This document shows, one piece after another, positions 44,239-54,537 of a stretch of 64,000 nt of DNA. The DNA is from Lateolabrax maculatus (lineage: Eukaryota > Chordata > Actinopteri > Acropomatiformes > Lateolabracidae): the NCBI GenBank assembly GCA_031216445.1, contig CM062212.1:4753501-4817500 (forward strand), given 5' to 3'. How positions within the stretch are numbered: the stretch's first letter is position 1; each line of letters opens with the position of its first letter. A program made the position numbers and the translations under genes. The notes under the pieces are model-generated. The model had not been told where the DNA came from, searched no databases, and saw only the letters and a program-made list of their open reading frames with translations.

Positions 44239-46194
44239 GCACAAAGAAGATTGAACATGTTCATAGCACAGGATCATTATTATTGAAAACACTGAATAAA
44301 TCAAGTAATTTTATTAGTTTAGACATTTTATTTGGAATTCTTCATCCTTCACTGTGGACTGTAGGGAAGGCAGTATAACCTACTGGTCAGTGTGGACCTC
44401 ACAGGACCAATTTTGCAATTTACCAACCCTATCGCCAGCCAAGAACATCATTAGTGAAGCATTCTGCAAAACCGCATTCATTGCCAACATTGTTTTTTTG
44501 TTTTTTGTTTTTTTGTCCAATGCCAACTTTCACCCTGACCTCCACACTCTCACTTACTAGGATACTGGAATGGTTTTTGACCTTATCTTGAGGTCCTGTC
44601 TGGAGGGTCCTTTAAAATCTAGTTTTGATCATATTACACGCAGCAGGAGTAGTGGTTGGTTGGCCGATGGCGAGGATCAATATTTTGTAATAGGGGCCTC
44701 CCATCAGATTCATCCAGCTATGACTTTTGGAGTCGACTACATTAGACAAGACAAGACAAAGACAAAAGTGCTGGAACCCTTTCAAAAAATCCGTCTTTGT
44801 GTCTAAATTTTGTCAATGAGTATGTTTACATGCATTTGGATAATTAAGCCTTAATCTAATTTGCCTTATAAATGGCTTAATCGTTATTTCTTAAGCAGGG
44901 TAAGGTCAGAATGGAAGCGATCATAACCCGATGAACAGAGCTAAATTCCTGCTTAATCTTTTGATTTGTAAGGATGCGTGGATTATTCATGCAGCCACAT
45001 TTTGGTATTTTCTAACCATGCATGTCGGTCATGGAAGCACAGAGTTGTCTTTTTAAAATTCTGTTATCTCAAGATGAGAGGCAATGATCTCATTATCTTT
45101 AGATAACAAATTGATGGTTTTGCAGAGCCTTGTAAGCCTGTCAGTGCTTCCAGTGTGCAGAAAGACTCAAGTGTAATTGACAGTGTCAGACAGAGCAATC
45201 ACAGCAGATCAACACATTTATTTTGGGCCTATGACACAGGCAGATGTTGCAGTGATAAATTTAAGGACCAGTGATAAATTGAAGTCCTATCTGGAAAATT
45301 CACAATATTTAAAAATGATCTGGGCTGTCATTAACATGTTTCAGTATGATGAGTATAATGTCAAGTATAATATCCATGATTCCTGTCTCAACAAGCCCGA
45401 TAAAGACCATGTTTTCTACATTACAGGAATGTTTCACAGATATATACAACCACAAACACAATGAAGTCTGTATGAATTCTCTCATCCTGACTGACTTGCC
45501 TGTATTTGCTTTTTGGTGACCACATGGATGTTCGAAAAAAGTCCAGTTAAATTCACATCGTAATCTGCTACATTGACATATTAATAAATGTCAGTTTTGA
45601 AAAATAACTGACCACAACAGCCAGTTTACAAAAAGCACTTGCTACTTTAAACACTGGCCCTGTTTCATGAGTCATGAGTCCTTTGTGCCCCGACGTGCAC
45701 TCACAGATTTCCCTTTAGCTCTTCTCCTCAGGAGGATCTCTGCTGCTGTCTTAAGTGCTCTTCCATTACTGTGATAAGTCAGGTGAACTTCTGAAAATAG
45801 ACCCTTCAAGAGAGAGAGAGTCAACAATGATATAAACTCCAGTGCCCGTTTTGCCCAGAATCTTTTGTGGTCATTCATCATTACCTGAGAACAACGCACT
45901 ATGGCAGAACAGGCAATGCATAAAGAAAATTTAGAGCACTACAAGCAGTACAGTACAAGCAAATACTCTCTGTCCCCTGGAATCCCTGCAAGTGGCATGA
46001 TGTGTGGCATTATGATCTAGTACAGGGGAAAAAGACCAAGACGGGTCACTGGAGTCAGTGACGAAATGACACTTAGGTTGATGCACAGTTAGTCAGTTTT
46101 ACATCTCTGGTTTGTTTATTAAAAGACAGTGAAAGCCACTGTACCTGGGTGCCACTCGAGCAATGATCAAGGAACCATTTCCATTACCTGAATT
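44239..46194. other. Non-coding sequence; possible repeat fragment at 44818-44920
   Basis: The stretch GAGTATGTTTACATGCATTT followed by GGATAATTAAGCC resembles a common fish repeat whose ends read TGTTTACATGCA, but the match is weak. Frames at 44570-44806 and 45177-45464 (95 codons) show no known domain. Confidence 0.35.
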
Positions 46195-46199
46195 TGTGT

Positions 46200-46350
46200 C
46201 CCTGTTTACACCGGCATTAATATGCAAACTGTATAAGAAAAAACACAGATGCAAAAGCACGCAGAATGCATTATCTGGATCGTACAGACCACATCTGGAG
46301 GTGGTCTGGCTCGCTTGTGATTGGCTCTCAGCCAGGTGTGGATGCAGTCT
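46200..46350 (+). mobile_element. Possible teleost repeat fragment with internal hairpin
   Basis: GTTTACACCGGCATTAATAT, GATTGGCTCTCAGCCAGGTG and an inverted repeat (CAGACCAC at 46285-46292, GTGGTCTG at 46301-46308) follow the order of an interspersed repeat I recall from percomorph genomes. The identity is not certain. Confidence 0.35.
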
Positions 46351-46835
46351 CTACATTTTTATGAAAAACATCCATCCATCAAGTGTAAAGGTCACCGAAC
46401 TCCACTTTTTCAAAGCAAAGGGGCAAGGACCAATTATGGGAAAAAGCCAAAGTGTTACTGCACTGCCTGAGATGATTTCAGGAAAGTACAGTGCATAAAC
46501 AAGGAATGTGTGCTTAGTAGTAAAGACTATAAAATGCAGAAGAGAAGATTTGGTAGTTTCATTTGGATTCTGCACCATAATGTTGGCAGGAATGTTTATC
46601 GGCATACAACGGCATCATCCACTGTATATTTATTTCATATTCCTGTGTTGCTATTTCAGCCACATCCTCAACTTCTCTTGTTAATCCAATAATGCTAATC
46701 TGAGCGGTCCCCATTCGAGTCTTTGCTTGTGTAATATCTCATCCTATGACTGTGAACATGATTTACAACAGATACAGCAGGTACTTGCAGACAGCAGCAG
46801 CAGGCTCTTTATAACTCTCCGCCTCTATCTGGCGT

Positions 46836-47150
46836 ACAGGGATGTATGGAGGTGAAGGAGATGAAGGGAAGAACAGGGGGAAGAGAGAGGTGAGAGGTGG
46901 ACGGAGAGCGCTAGAGGTGGATGAAGGGAACGTGGGAGGGAGGAGGTGCGGGGGGGTGGTGGGCTGACAGCACTGCCTGTACTGCTGCTGTAATAGGCTC
47001 ACATCACAGTTTTGACATCTTCACCATGTCTCCTCCTATCTATCCGGACTGTCTCTGTGCCTGTCGCTTCTCATCAGAGAGGGAGAGCGAGCAACACAGA
47101 GAGAGGCAGTGAGGACGGAGAGAGAGAGAGAGAGACAGAGAACAGCTAGG
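46836..47150 (+). promoter_or_regulatory. Purine-rich, promoter-like stretch
   Basis: A TTTATAAC near 46809 is followed by 130 bases of G/A-rich, locally G+C-rich sequence. A second GA-rich region with (GA)n at 47119-47134 follows. Vertebrate 5' untranslated exons of neural genes often look like this, but no coding exon follows that I can recognise. Confidence 0.15.
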
Positions 47151-47260
47151 TTTTGTTAAAGAAAAATAACAAAAAGTCTGGTGGATGTCAGGGTCAGTGT
47201 GCTAAAAAAAAATGGGGGGGGGCTGCATTTAGATGGGTCAAAGTGGTTAATGTACTGACT

Positions 47261-47293
47261 TTATATGGCTGGTAAGATAGTCCAGCCATATAA
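47261..47293. other. Hairpin with perfect 12-bp stem
   Basis: TTATATGGCTGG (47261-47272) and CCAGCCATATAA (47282-47293) are exact complements around nine bases. Weak pairing continues outward for about 15 more bases on each side. Confidence 0.65.
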
Positions 47294-48009
47294 GATAGGT
47301 AGTCTAACTTTCTGTAGGTTTAACTAAGAAAAATAAATAAATAAATCAGGAGATCAGTCATCACCCACATTCCTCGTTAAGTTGGTAAGCTCAACAGCTA
47401 ATTGTTATTATCACATTATACCGGAAATGTTGTATATTTATGTAGCAGGTTTGGAAGAAGCATCGGTAATGAACGCTATAACTGTGCATGCAGTGGACTT
47501 GCTTGGTTTTTAGTCACACACACAGTTACACAAAGTTAATGAAGATGCCATAATGCCACAATGCAATAAGGAAAGGAGCCAGAACATCTTTGCCGTTTGA
47601 TTAAAGACTAAAGCAACTGATCAGGTGTCGGTGGGAAGTGTTGGACCAAATTCCACTTGCAGAAACTTAATCCAAAGGAAACTGGAAGGCTATCGTTTAT
47701 TTACAACAGTGGTTGTGGTGCTCAACTTGACCCGTGTTCATGTTTTCTTGATAAGTGAACTGAAATGATTTGTCACGGGTGATAAAAAAAACGCTCAAAG
47801 TAGTTGTTTTCAGAAAGGTCGCGTGGTTTATTCTGCCAGGAACGGACACAGCCAGCTGTATTTTGTAATTTAGTTATGATGATTTGTTGGACAGTTTTGT
47901 CGTGTGTCTTTTTCTTTCTGCTGAAGGAAAAAGAACAATGTTTAGGGAGGAAGCAGGAGAAAATCAATGCAGTGCCCCAGCAGGGAGCCATGAAGAAACT
48001 GAGCTTACA
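47294..48009. other. Non-coding sequence without clear features
   Basis: Nothing recognisable. Confidence 0.45.
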
Positions 48010-48170
48010 GATGGATGCCGGGTGTGAATGAACTGGCAGCAGCAGCAGAGAATGAGCAGCGAGTTTGACAGCTTAAACAGACCGCCCAATATGAGATGGC
48101 AATTACACGAGGTCAGCTGACACACCAGCTAATCCAGCGCTACTCAAACTGTCCGCCTGAAGCAGCCTTA
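48010..48170. promoter_or_regulatory. Candidate conserved non-coding element
   Basis: Repeat-free sequence includes AGCTTAAACAGACCGCCC, TGGCAATTACACGAGGTCA, and CAGCTGACACACCAGCTAAT. The call rests on texture only. Confidence 0.25.
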
Positions 48171-49084
48171 ACAAGCATCCCTTCATAAAGACTTCGTAGT
48201 GACATGACTTGACTTAAAAAAGTAATTTTTTCATACATTGTTATAGGAATTTGAAAGAAATCAGATTAAAAGTGCTTTCAACACTCAGTATAAATGAATG
48301 CTACGTAGGATTTGAGAAAGATCTTGAGAAAAGTTTGGGGAAAATACAAAGTATTGGCTGCTGTGTTGTCACTTTCTGTGGTCAGGACACTTCTTCCTAC
48401 TTCACGCTGAGGGTTAGAGCCATGATTAACACCCATGAGGGAAATAGTTCATGTTGTAATTTATGTGGCGTATTGTGTCGAGGACATCTTTACATCATGG
48501 AGCATGTATCCGGAACAGCTCCTTCCCCTGAGCTGGCTGTGGGCTTTCAGTCATTCAGACAGCCCGGCTGTAAAGACGTTGCTGACAACCACAGTTTCAG
48601 ATAAAATTGCTCTTGGCACTAACAACTTTATCTGGATGTTTTGCCCTTCGGATATACTCCAAACCAAAATACCTCAGTTACTGTCACCATCTGTCAGCTC
48701 TTCACCACAGAGATTTATTCCAGTGACAGACAGGCAAACACAACAAGGCCAGACCCTGAATCCCCTCAGATGACGAAAGCCAAAGATTGGGACACGACAG
48801 TTTAATCTGCAGCACTAAAGATGTTGCCGAAGCTCTTTGTTAACGTCTTCAATCCGAGCTCTCGTATGGAGATTCTCTTTTGTATCTCCCTCTTTAGGGT
48901 CTTACATACATCTCATCTTGTCAACTCACTACTCTCAATAAACACAGTCATTGTTCAGTCAATCTCTGCTCTTATCATAACTAAGTATACACAACAAGAA
49001 CAAACATCAGAATAAATGAAAATAATGGTAGAACAAAGTGAGGGTGAAGAATGACACAAAAGGAAGTGGAGTGGCAGTTTTTAG
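48171..49084. other. Non-coding sequence without clear features
   Basis: Frames at 48251-48604 (117 codons) and 48435-48773 (112 codons) overlap in the same direction with no recognisable domain. Confidence 0.4.
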
Positions 49085-49094
49085 TTAATGTATA

Positions 49095-49222
49095 GGTCCA
49101 TTATTTTGTATATCAGTCAATTATTTTGTCTTTTTTTAAATTTATTTTGCATTTTGTATATAATTCTATTCATTTGTATATCAGTGCATTACTTTGTGTA
49201 TCAGTTTGTTCTTTCATATATT
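49095..49222 (+). repeat. Degenerate tandem repeat (TTATTTTGTATATCAGT)
   Basis: Variants of a unit of roughly 18-20 bases recur five or six times, for example at 49100, 49121 and 49171. The translated short frame shows the same periodicity. Confidence 0.55.
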
Positions 49223-49860
49223 AGGACAACGCAGAGTGTTATTACACATATTGATTATGTGGCCACGTTTTTCATTGGCAAAAAGAGACATTTTGTTTCT
49301 CTGTGGTCAGTTTGACATAATAGTATGGCGTGGCATGAAGCAGAAGTTTTGTTTCTATTGTGACCTGCAGTTTAATGTAATTGTACCGTATGCACTGATT
49401 CTTGTTATCGAACTTTAACCTGCCAGCCAATCAGAAGAAAGTATTTTATGTAGCCATGATATAAAATGAAAATAAAGCAATTCATGAAATTATAAATCGT
49501 CTTGCAGGATTTGACCCAGAACAGCCCCGATCCTGTGTCACTAATTCAACATGAAGGCTGGTTAATATTATGGCATGAGGACTGTCCATGTAAATAAAAC
49601 AGTGGGTAAGTGCTCTTGGCTGTGCCTGGGGATTTCTGGGTACAGTAGGGCTGTCCTGCTGTCAGTTACATCTCCACAACATTACGACATGTTCCCCACT
49701 ATCCCTGTGCACGCCTGTCTATTCCGATCCTGATATAAAGCTCAGGAGGACGAGGTGGGACGGCTGATCTCTGCGTTAGGAATCCTTTGGCTATATGTTG
49801 TCACAGGCCGTGATTTCAGACCTTTAATGGCTAGATATGCGGTATCCCAAATCCATATTA

Positions 49861-49894
49861 GTACACATATACAACCAGTACACATATACAACCA
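49861..49894 (+). repeat. Exact 17-bp tandem duplication
   Basis: GTACACATATACAACCA occurs twice in direct succession with no mismatch. Confidence 0.9.
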
Positions 49895-50817
49895 CTTTGT
49901 ACTCACAGGACATGTATGACGTTGATTGTCAAAGTGCAACTTTAGAAAGTTACTGCCATTTAACCTTCACAACGAGACATTAAAATGCTTTTCCTAAGAT
50001 TCTTATGTTTTTCTTTATCAAGATTTATTTGGAGCTATTTTACCACCACGCATTTTGGGAGAATATTTAATATTTATGCATTTTGTATGGTTTGGGTATA
50101 CTTTATTTTTCAGTTTTTTAGTGTGAACACACCACATACAGTACTAAAAACCTTCTTGGAATCAGTATGTAGCATGGATTTAGGATACAGTGTGAAGAGA
50201 AATTTTTTAGTTTAATAAAAAATATAAATAAATATCCGTGTATTTTGAAAGCAAGTCATGGCCAATTTCTGGTAAAACATAACATCTTATTCCTTTGTTG
50301 TTCCTTAAGGAGTCTCATCTTACATAATACCAAAGATAAATGATAAAAAGGAGTTTATTTAAAGATGATGAAAGTTACTAAAAGATGATGATGGTGGATT
50401 GATAAATGTGATCATAAAATCAAATCTTGTTTTGATAAAACATTTAAATTGATAAAGTGCCACATTCCCTTCATCATTCAACACTGGTGTTGAAATCTCA
50501 CACTATACGAGCATTTAAAGTCTGTCATCTTAACATACAAATAAATAAACAAAATGTTATTGTAAAGGTGCTGACTGTAGCTACAATTGTATTTTAAACA
50601 GTGGCAGTTCTGTAATTTGCAGCTGCAGCTCGGCCTCAGGGAGCTGACAGTCAGCACAGTAAGAGAACAAACAGATTGCTGAAGTGATGTTGGTGTGTTT
50701 TTTGATTGGCACATTAGCCAGTGTGCAAGTTTAAATCCTAAATCATGGCTGGTTTTATCAAACAGTAGTTCTAATGTGTGAGTTAAAACTGAATTTTTAT
50801 TTTTTTTTCTTTCACAG
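49895..50817. other. Non-coding sequence without clear features
   Basis: A+T-rich. A 150-codon minus-strand frame (50478-50930) is rich in Cys and Ser and has no recognisable domain. Confidence 0.4.
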
Positions 50818-50970
50818 GACGGTAGGAGGAGAGGGAAGCTCGTGTTTTCGTGAGTTTCCCTCGCAGGCAGTTGGCATGGTTGGTGGAGAAAGCAAAGTTT
50901 TGACAGCAAAGAAGCAGGAAAAAAAGACACAACAGAACTTTCTTCCCTGTCAAAAAGGATTTGGTCTGAG
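50818..50970 (+). CDS. Candidate internal exon, unknown gene
   Basis: A textbook acceptor (about 20 pyrimidines, mostly T, ending TTTCACAG at 50817) opens 153 bases. They end at GTCTGAG before a GTGAAC donor-like site at 50971. One frame is open throughout; its codons start at 50819 and the length is a multiple of three. The peptide is basic and Gly/Lys/Gln-rich (for example GGESKVLTAKKQEKKTQQN). I do not recognise it. It could equally be a non-coding RNA exon or a chance site pair. Confidence 0.2.
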
Positions 50971-51769
50971 GTGAACAGATGCTGTTTGAAGAGTTTGTGC
51001 TTTATTTCCTCGCCTTATCTAGACAATGATGTAAACTGGGATATGTTTCAACAAGGAGATAATGGTATTAAGCTTCTCCCTTTAACCACCCATCCACCCC
51101 CCTGGTAATGGAGGGAGAACATACACAACCAAGCAGCTTGAGATGATGACGTACACACAATAATGTGATATAACATGATATAACCCATAGGAGGAGTTAT
51201 ACTTATACACCATACTAGGTTATAAACCTATATATTCAATGTTTATATACTGGTTATAAATGCTAAATAGGGGGGACTTAAAGTTAAATTTGATTTAATT
51301 TCATTTGACTCACAGTTTCACTTTTTCCATACAGAACGGTAGTAGTGTTTCTATCTTTGACTTCATTTGCGGCTGTTTTTAAAGTCTAGATACATTAATT
51401 ATTTAATTTGTATCTATTTTTTCATTGCTTTTATGTCCTGGACTATAGATTGCTGCTGCTCAACAGTCACCAGTGTGTTCCTGTGACTTATGTGTTTATT
51501 ACCTGGCTGTGTACCACATTTCCCTAGGGATAATAATACTTACTAGGTCTAGAACTTAATAGGAAAGAGTCCCATTAACAGAAAGATTTTGTGACATTAC
51601 TGAAAAAGAAAGAACCAATAAGAAGATGGATGTCTACTACTAGATTATAATCTAACTGTATCAAACTCATATACTGTATGACTCAAACTGTATTACATGT
51701 AGTGGTGGTTGGTTGAACTTTTTCAGTGGACACCACAGAAACAGCGTTCTATTCTATTCTAACCTGGTT
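50971..51769. other. Non-coding sequence without clear features
   Basis: Nothing recognisable. Confidence 0.45.
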
Positions 51770-52240
51770 AATATGTCTTCCTGTCCGGTTCCACTTATCC
51801 AATAACAAAGAGCCTGAAGCTTCGCCTCATTAGTTACCATGCAAACGGGATCACTATTGATATCTCTTAACGAACTGCCACCTCGTCAGTTCGATTTCCT
51901 GTTAACTCACTCCAGACGACGGAAATCAACATCCAGCAATTAGTTTCAGGGCTGGGGGATCGGTCTGCAGGGCTCGGATACGGTGTGGATATTCATTACG
52001 CTAAATGGGGCCTGTCTCGCTGCTGTTCATTGGTTCAGTGTTGTCACTCGTCTGATTGGACGTAATGGTCCTCGAGGGCTGGTCTGAAGACGTCTACAGT
52101 GGATGCAGGCCTGAAAACAGAGTCTCTCCTTTGGGTTGTTCGATCCTGAATTTACCGTTGCAAACTGTGGGTTCTCCATTAAGGGTTCCACATCCAAAAC
52201 ATACTGAGATGAAACTGAAGACATGTCACATGATGGCATA
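51770..52240. promoter_or_regulatory. Candidate conserved non-coding cluster
   Basis: This is the longest repeat-free, compositionally balanced block in the right half. It holds a SOX-like CCAATAACAAAGAGCC, a POU-like TTACCATGCAAACGGGATC, CCAGCAATTAGTTTCAG and GGATATTCATTACGCTAAAT. Frames at 52056-52343 (plus) and 52027-52239 (minus) are both open for more than 180 bases. No domain is recognised in either. Confidence 0.3.
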
Positions 52241-52539
52241 CATTTCTTGTGGATGTGGTTTAACAGGTCAGACCCTCATGGTGATTTTTCAAGTATTTTG
52301 TTTAGTTGTTTGTCGATATCCATGGCTATCTATTCTCTATTGAGTCAGGATAGAATATGAAAAGGTATCAGCTCCTGTATTTTTGGTCGTTTCGCTTCAC
52401 TTACTGGTTTAAATTATCGAATTTTACCCACCCAGTGTAGATCCTCTGTATATACTCTCTCCTAGTCCATGCCCAGACCCTGTTCTCCTCCTCTGGTGTT
52501 GGTCAGGAAGGGATTTCTCTGTGTAACGGTGTAATATTC

Positions 52540-52680
52540 ATGACATGCCTCTACCTTTTAGTAGCGCTGCCTTTTTAATGTCATGTTCTTTCTCATTACG
52601 GTGCCGCGGTGGAAATGACAAGGTACAAGAGCCGAGACCTTTTTCATGTCTCCCCCTTCCTTGTTAAGTAGAGGATAAAA
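52540..52680. promoter_or_regulatory. Weak candidate conserved non-coding element
   Basis: Repeat-free sequence with GTAGCGCTGCCTTTTTAATG, then CTCATTACGGTGCCGCGGTG. The call rests on texture only. Confidence 0.18.
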
Positions 52681-53015
52681 TGAAGACCAACACGAGAGAA
52701 AAATGAACAGATAATGAACAACATACTGTACGAAGTAATGGAAGTTTTGTCAAGTATGACTTCCTTTTTCTTTTTAAAAAAGTAATATTGGACAACTCAT
52801 ACTAGGTTATTATATGATTTTGCTGTTTTTCATGATGAAAACAGGCCATTTCCCTTTTGAAGTTACAGCTTTGTGGAAAAGCTTCAGTTGGCATACTGTG
52901 ACCAGCTGAAGTAGAGAAAAAAAAGGCCAAAAGCTGTTTACATCCATTTAGCCATTTTCCTTGCTTCTCGTTTCTTATTTTCTGCTTTCACTCCATTTCT
53001 CTGCTGCTCCTTGCT

Positions 53016-53035
53016 TACAATAATAATAATAATAA
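53016..53035 (+). repeat. (AAT)n microsatellite
   Basis: About six AAT units. Confidence 0.85.
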
Positions 53036-53089
53036 CCTCCTTCTGTCACAAATACTACTGGCCTCAGCAGACTGAGTAACAGAGACGGA

Positions 53090-53220
53090 GAGAGGAAACA
53101 GGCTGTGAGCAGAAACTCAGACTTCAGTATCAGTGAAATTAATTGGAGTGCCATTAGCTGGATGGCAGATTTTTTTTTTATGCTCTCAGCAACAAAGGTG
53201 ACTAATTTCTCTGTCAGGCC
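53090..53220. promoter_or_regulatory. Candidate conserved non-coding element rich in homeodomain and SOX sites
   Basis: Within about 100 bases it holds GAAATTAATTGGAG, GCCATTAGCTGG, a T run, CAGCAACAAAGGTGAC (SOX-like) and GACTAATTTC. The sequence is otherwise unique. Confidence 0.3.
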
Positions 53221-53235
53221 ACCACCACCCCTCCC

Positions 53236-53274
53236 ACACACACAAACACACACCCAGACACACTCACACACAGC
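53236..53274 (+). repeat. Imperfect (CA)n microsatellite
   Basis: A CA-rich tract with several interruptions. Confidence 0.8.
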
Positions 53275-53549
53275 CTTTTCCAGGTCTGTGGCTAGGATCA
53301 ATTGCATGTGGTGGGTTGATGCAGGTCCATGGATGCCGGCCATGTCTGGACACAGTATGCTAAAGCTGGCAGCGGGGGGGCTGTAAATGTCCCATTTAAA
53401 GACCCGGTTCTTGGCAGTGATTAACTATATATTATCAGTGTGATAAAATAACAAAATTAACAACTCTAAATAGTCAAATATGAATTAGTGTCAATAAATA
53501 GCATTGGATGGATTATGAGACAAAGGGCCCCCGGACATACAAATATAAA

Positions 53550-53715
53550 AGTGGTTGTTTTGTGTCTCGTTGTGGTCATTTTGCATTTATTTGTTGCTGT
53601 TTTTCATCCGTTTGAGGTTGTTTGTGTCTCATTGCGGTAATCTTTCATCTGTCTATGTTCATTTGGCATCTCTTTGTGGTCGTTTTCTGAGTCTTTGTGG
53701 TCTGTTTGTTGTCTG
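53550..53715 (+). repeat. Degenerate minisatellite (TTTGTGTCTCTTTGTGGTC type)
   Basis: Variants of a unit of about 21-24 bases recur seven or eight times, for example TTTTGTGTCTCGTTGTGGTC and TTTGGCATCTCTTTGTGGTC. The upstream AAAGGGCCCCCGGAC also belongs to the recurring context of this teleost repeat. Confidence 0.6.
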
Positions 53716-54497
53716 ATCGACTTTCGAACAGGAAAAGTTAACAGTCACTTCATACAGCACTTCAGTCCAGGAGCTCTGGGCGTGCACTCAAAAGGCTCAT
53801 TCAGTAATTCATCCATGATACTAATAAGCCAACTACCTATACCTGTTGCCTCTGGTAAGGTGGGCCACCCCTACAGATGTTGGGGGTGGGGGGGCTGAGA
53901 TTGTCTCTATACAATCTTACCCTTTTATTTTATTTTACCCCTTTGCTGATCTCTATCTTTCTACTCCCTTTTATCTCTCCTCTCTTTCTTTGTGTCCAAC
54001 AAATGCAGAAGGCAGAAAAGGGACTTGGAATACTGAAAGAATCAGGCCAATGTATTTATCATGGTGGAATAGAAATACAGCACAATACCACAGCTGAACA
54101 AATCTTTTTACATGGTGAGAAAAACCTCTTAGTGATTTGAAACAATGTTGAGGCTAATTGGCCGGGAGCCATTATACCAAAAAACTGAAAACACTGAACA
54201 GACAATCTGGCTTTATTAACTCTTTTGCAGATCTACTTTCTTTTAACAAAAATGTGTTAAACCCATTATTCCACACCATATAGTACTAAACAAGTATAAG
54301 GGATAAAAGTCCCTCTTGAATCCTCCAGGCAGTATGGATTCAAAGGTCCAACTGAAAACACATCTAGTCATCCCTTGTTGCAGTCAATAATGTCAGTGTG
54401 ATTTTTAAATACAATATCAGAAATGTTCCTTTACCCTTTATTCTTTTCCAGGCATTGTCTCCTGGGTTTGCATTTTATAAAAAAGTGTGAGGTAAAT
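53716..54497. other. Non-coding sequence without clear features
   Basis: Two overlapping plus-strand frames (53846-54140) show no domain. Confidence 0.45.
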
Positions 54498-54536
<39 letters not shown>

Positions 54537-54537
54537 C
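54498..54537 (+). repeat. Compound (CT)n(AT)n microsatellite
   Basis: About eight CT units followed directly by about eleven AT units. Confidence 0.9.

Noticed and set aside
44350..44420. tRNA-like A box (GGCAGTATAACCTACTGG)
   Set aside because: No B box at the right distance, so neither a tRNA nor a SINE head can be supported.
49509..49604. Possible exon between CTTGCAG and GTAAGT
   Set aside because: The acceptor lacks a polypyrimidine tract and the best frame has a stop before the donor.
50478..50930. 150-codon minus-strand frame
   Set aside because: Cys/Ser-rich without a domain. It lies opposite a better exon candidate and has no splice support.
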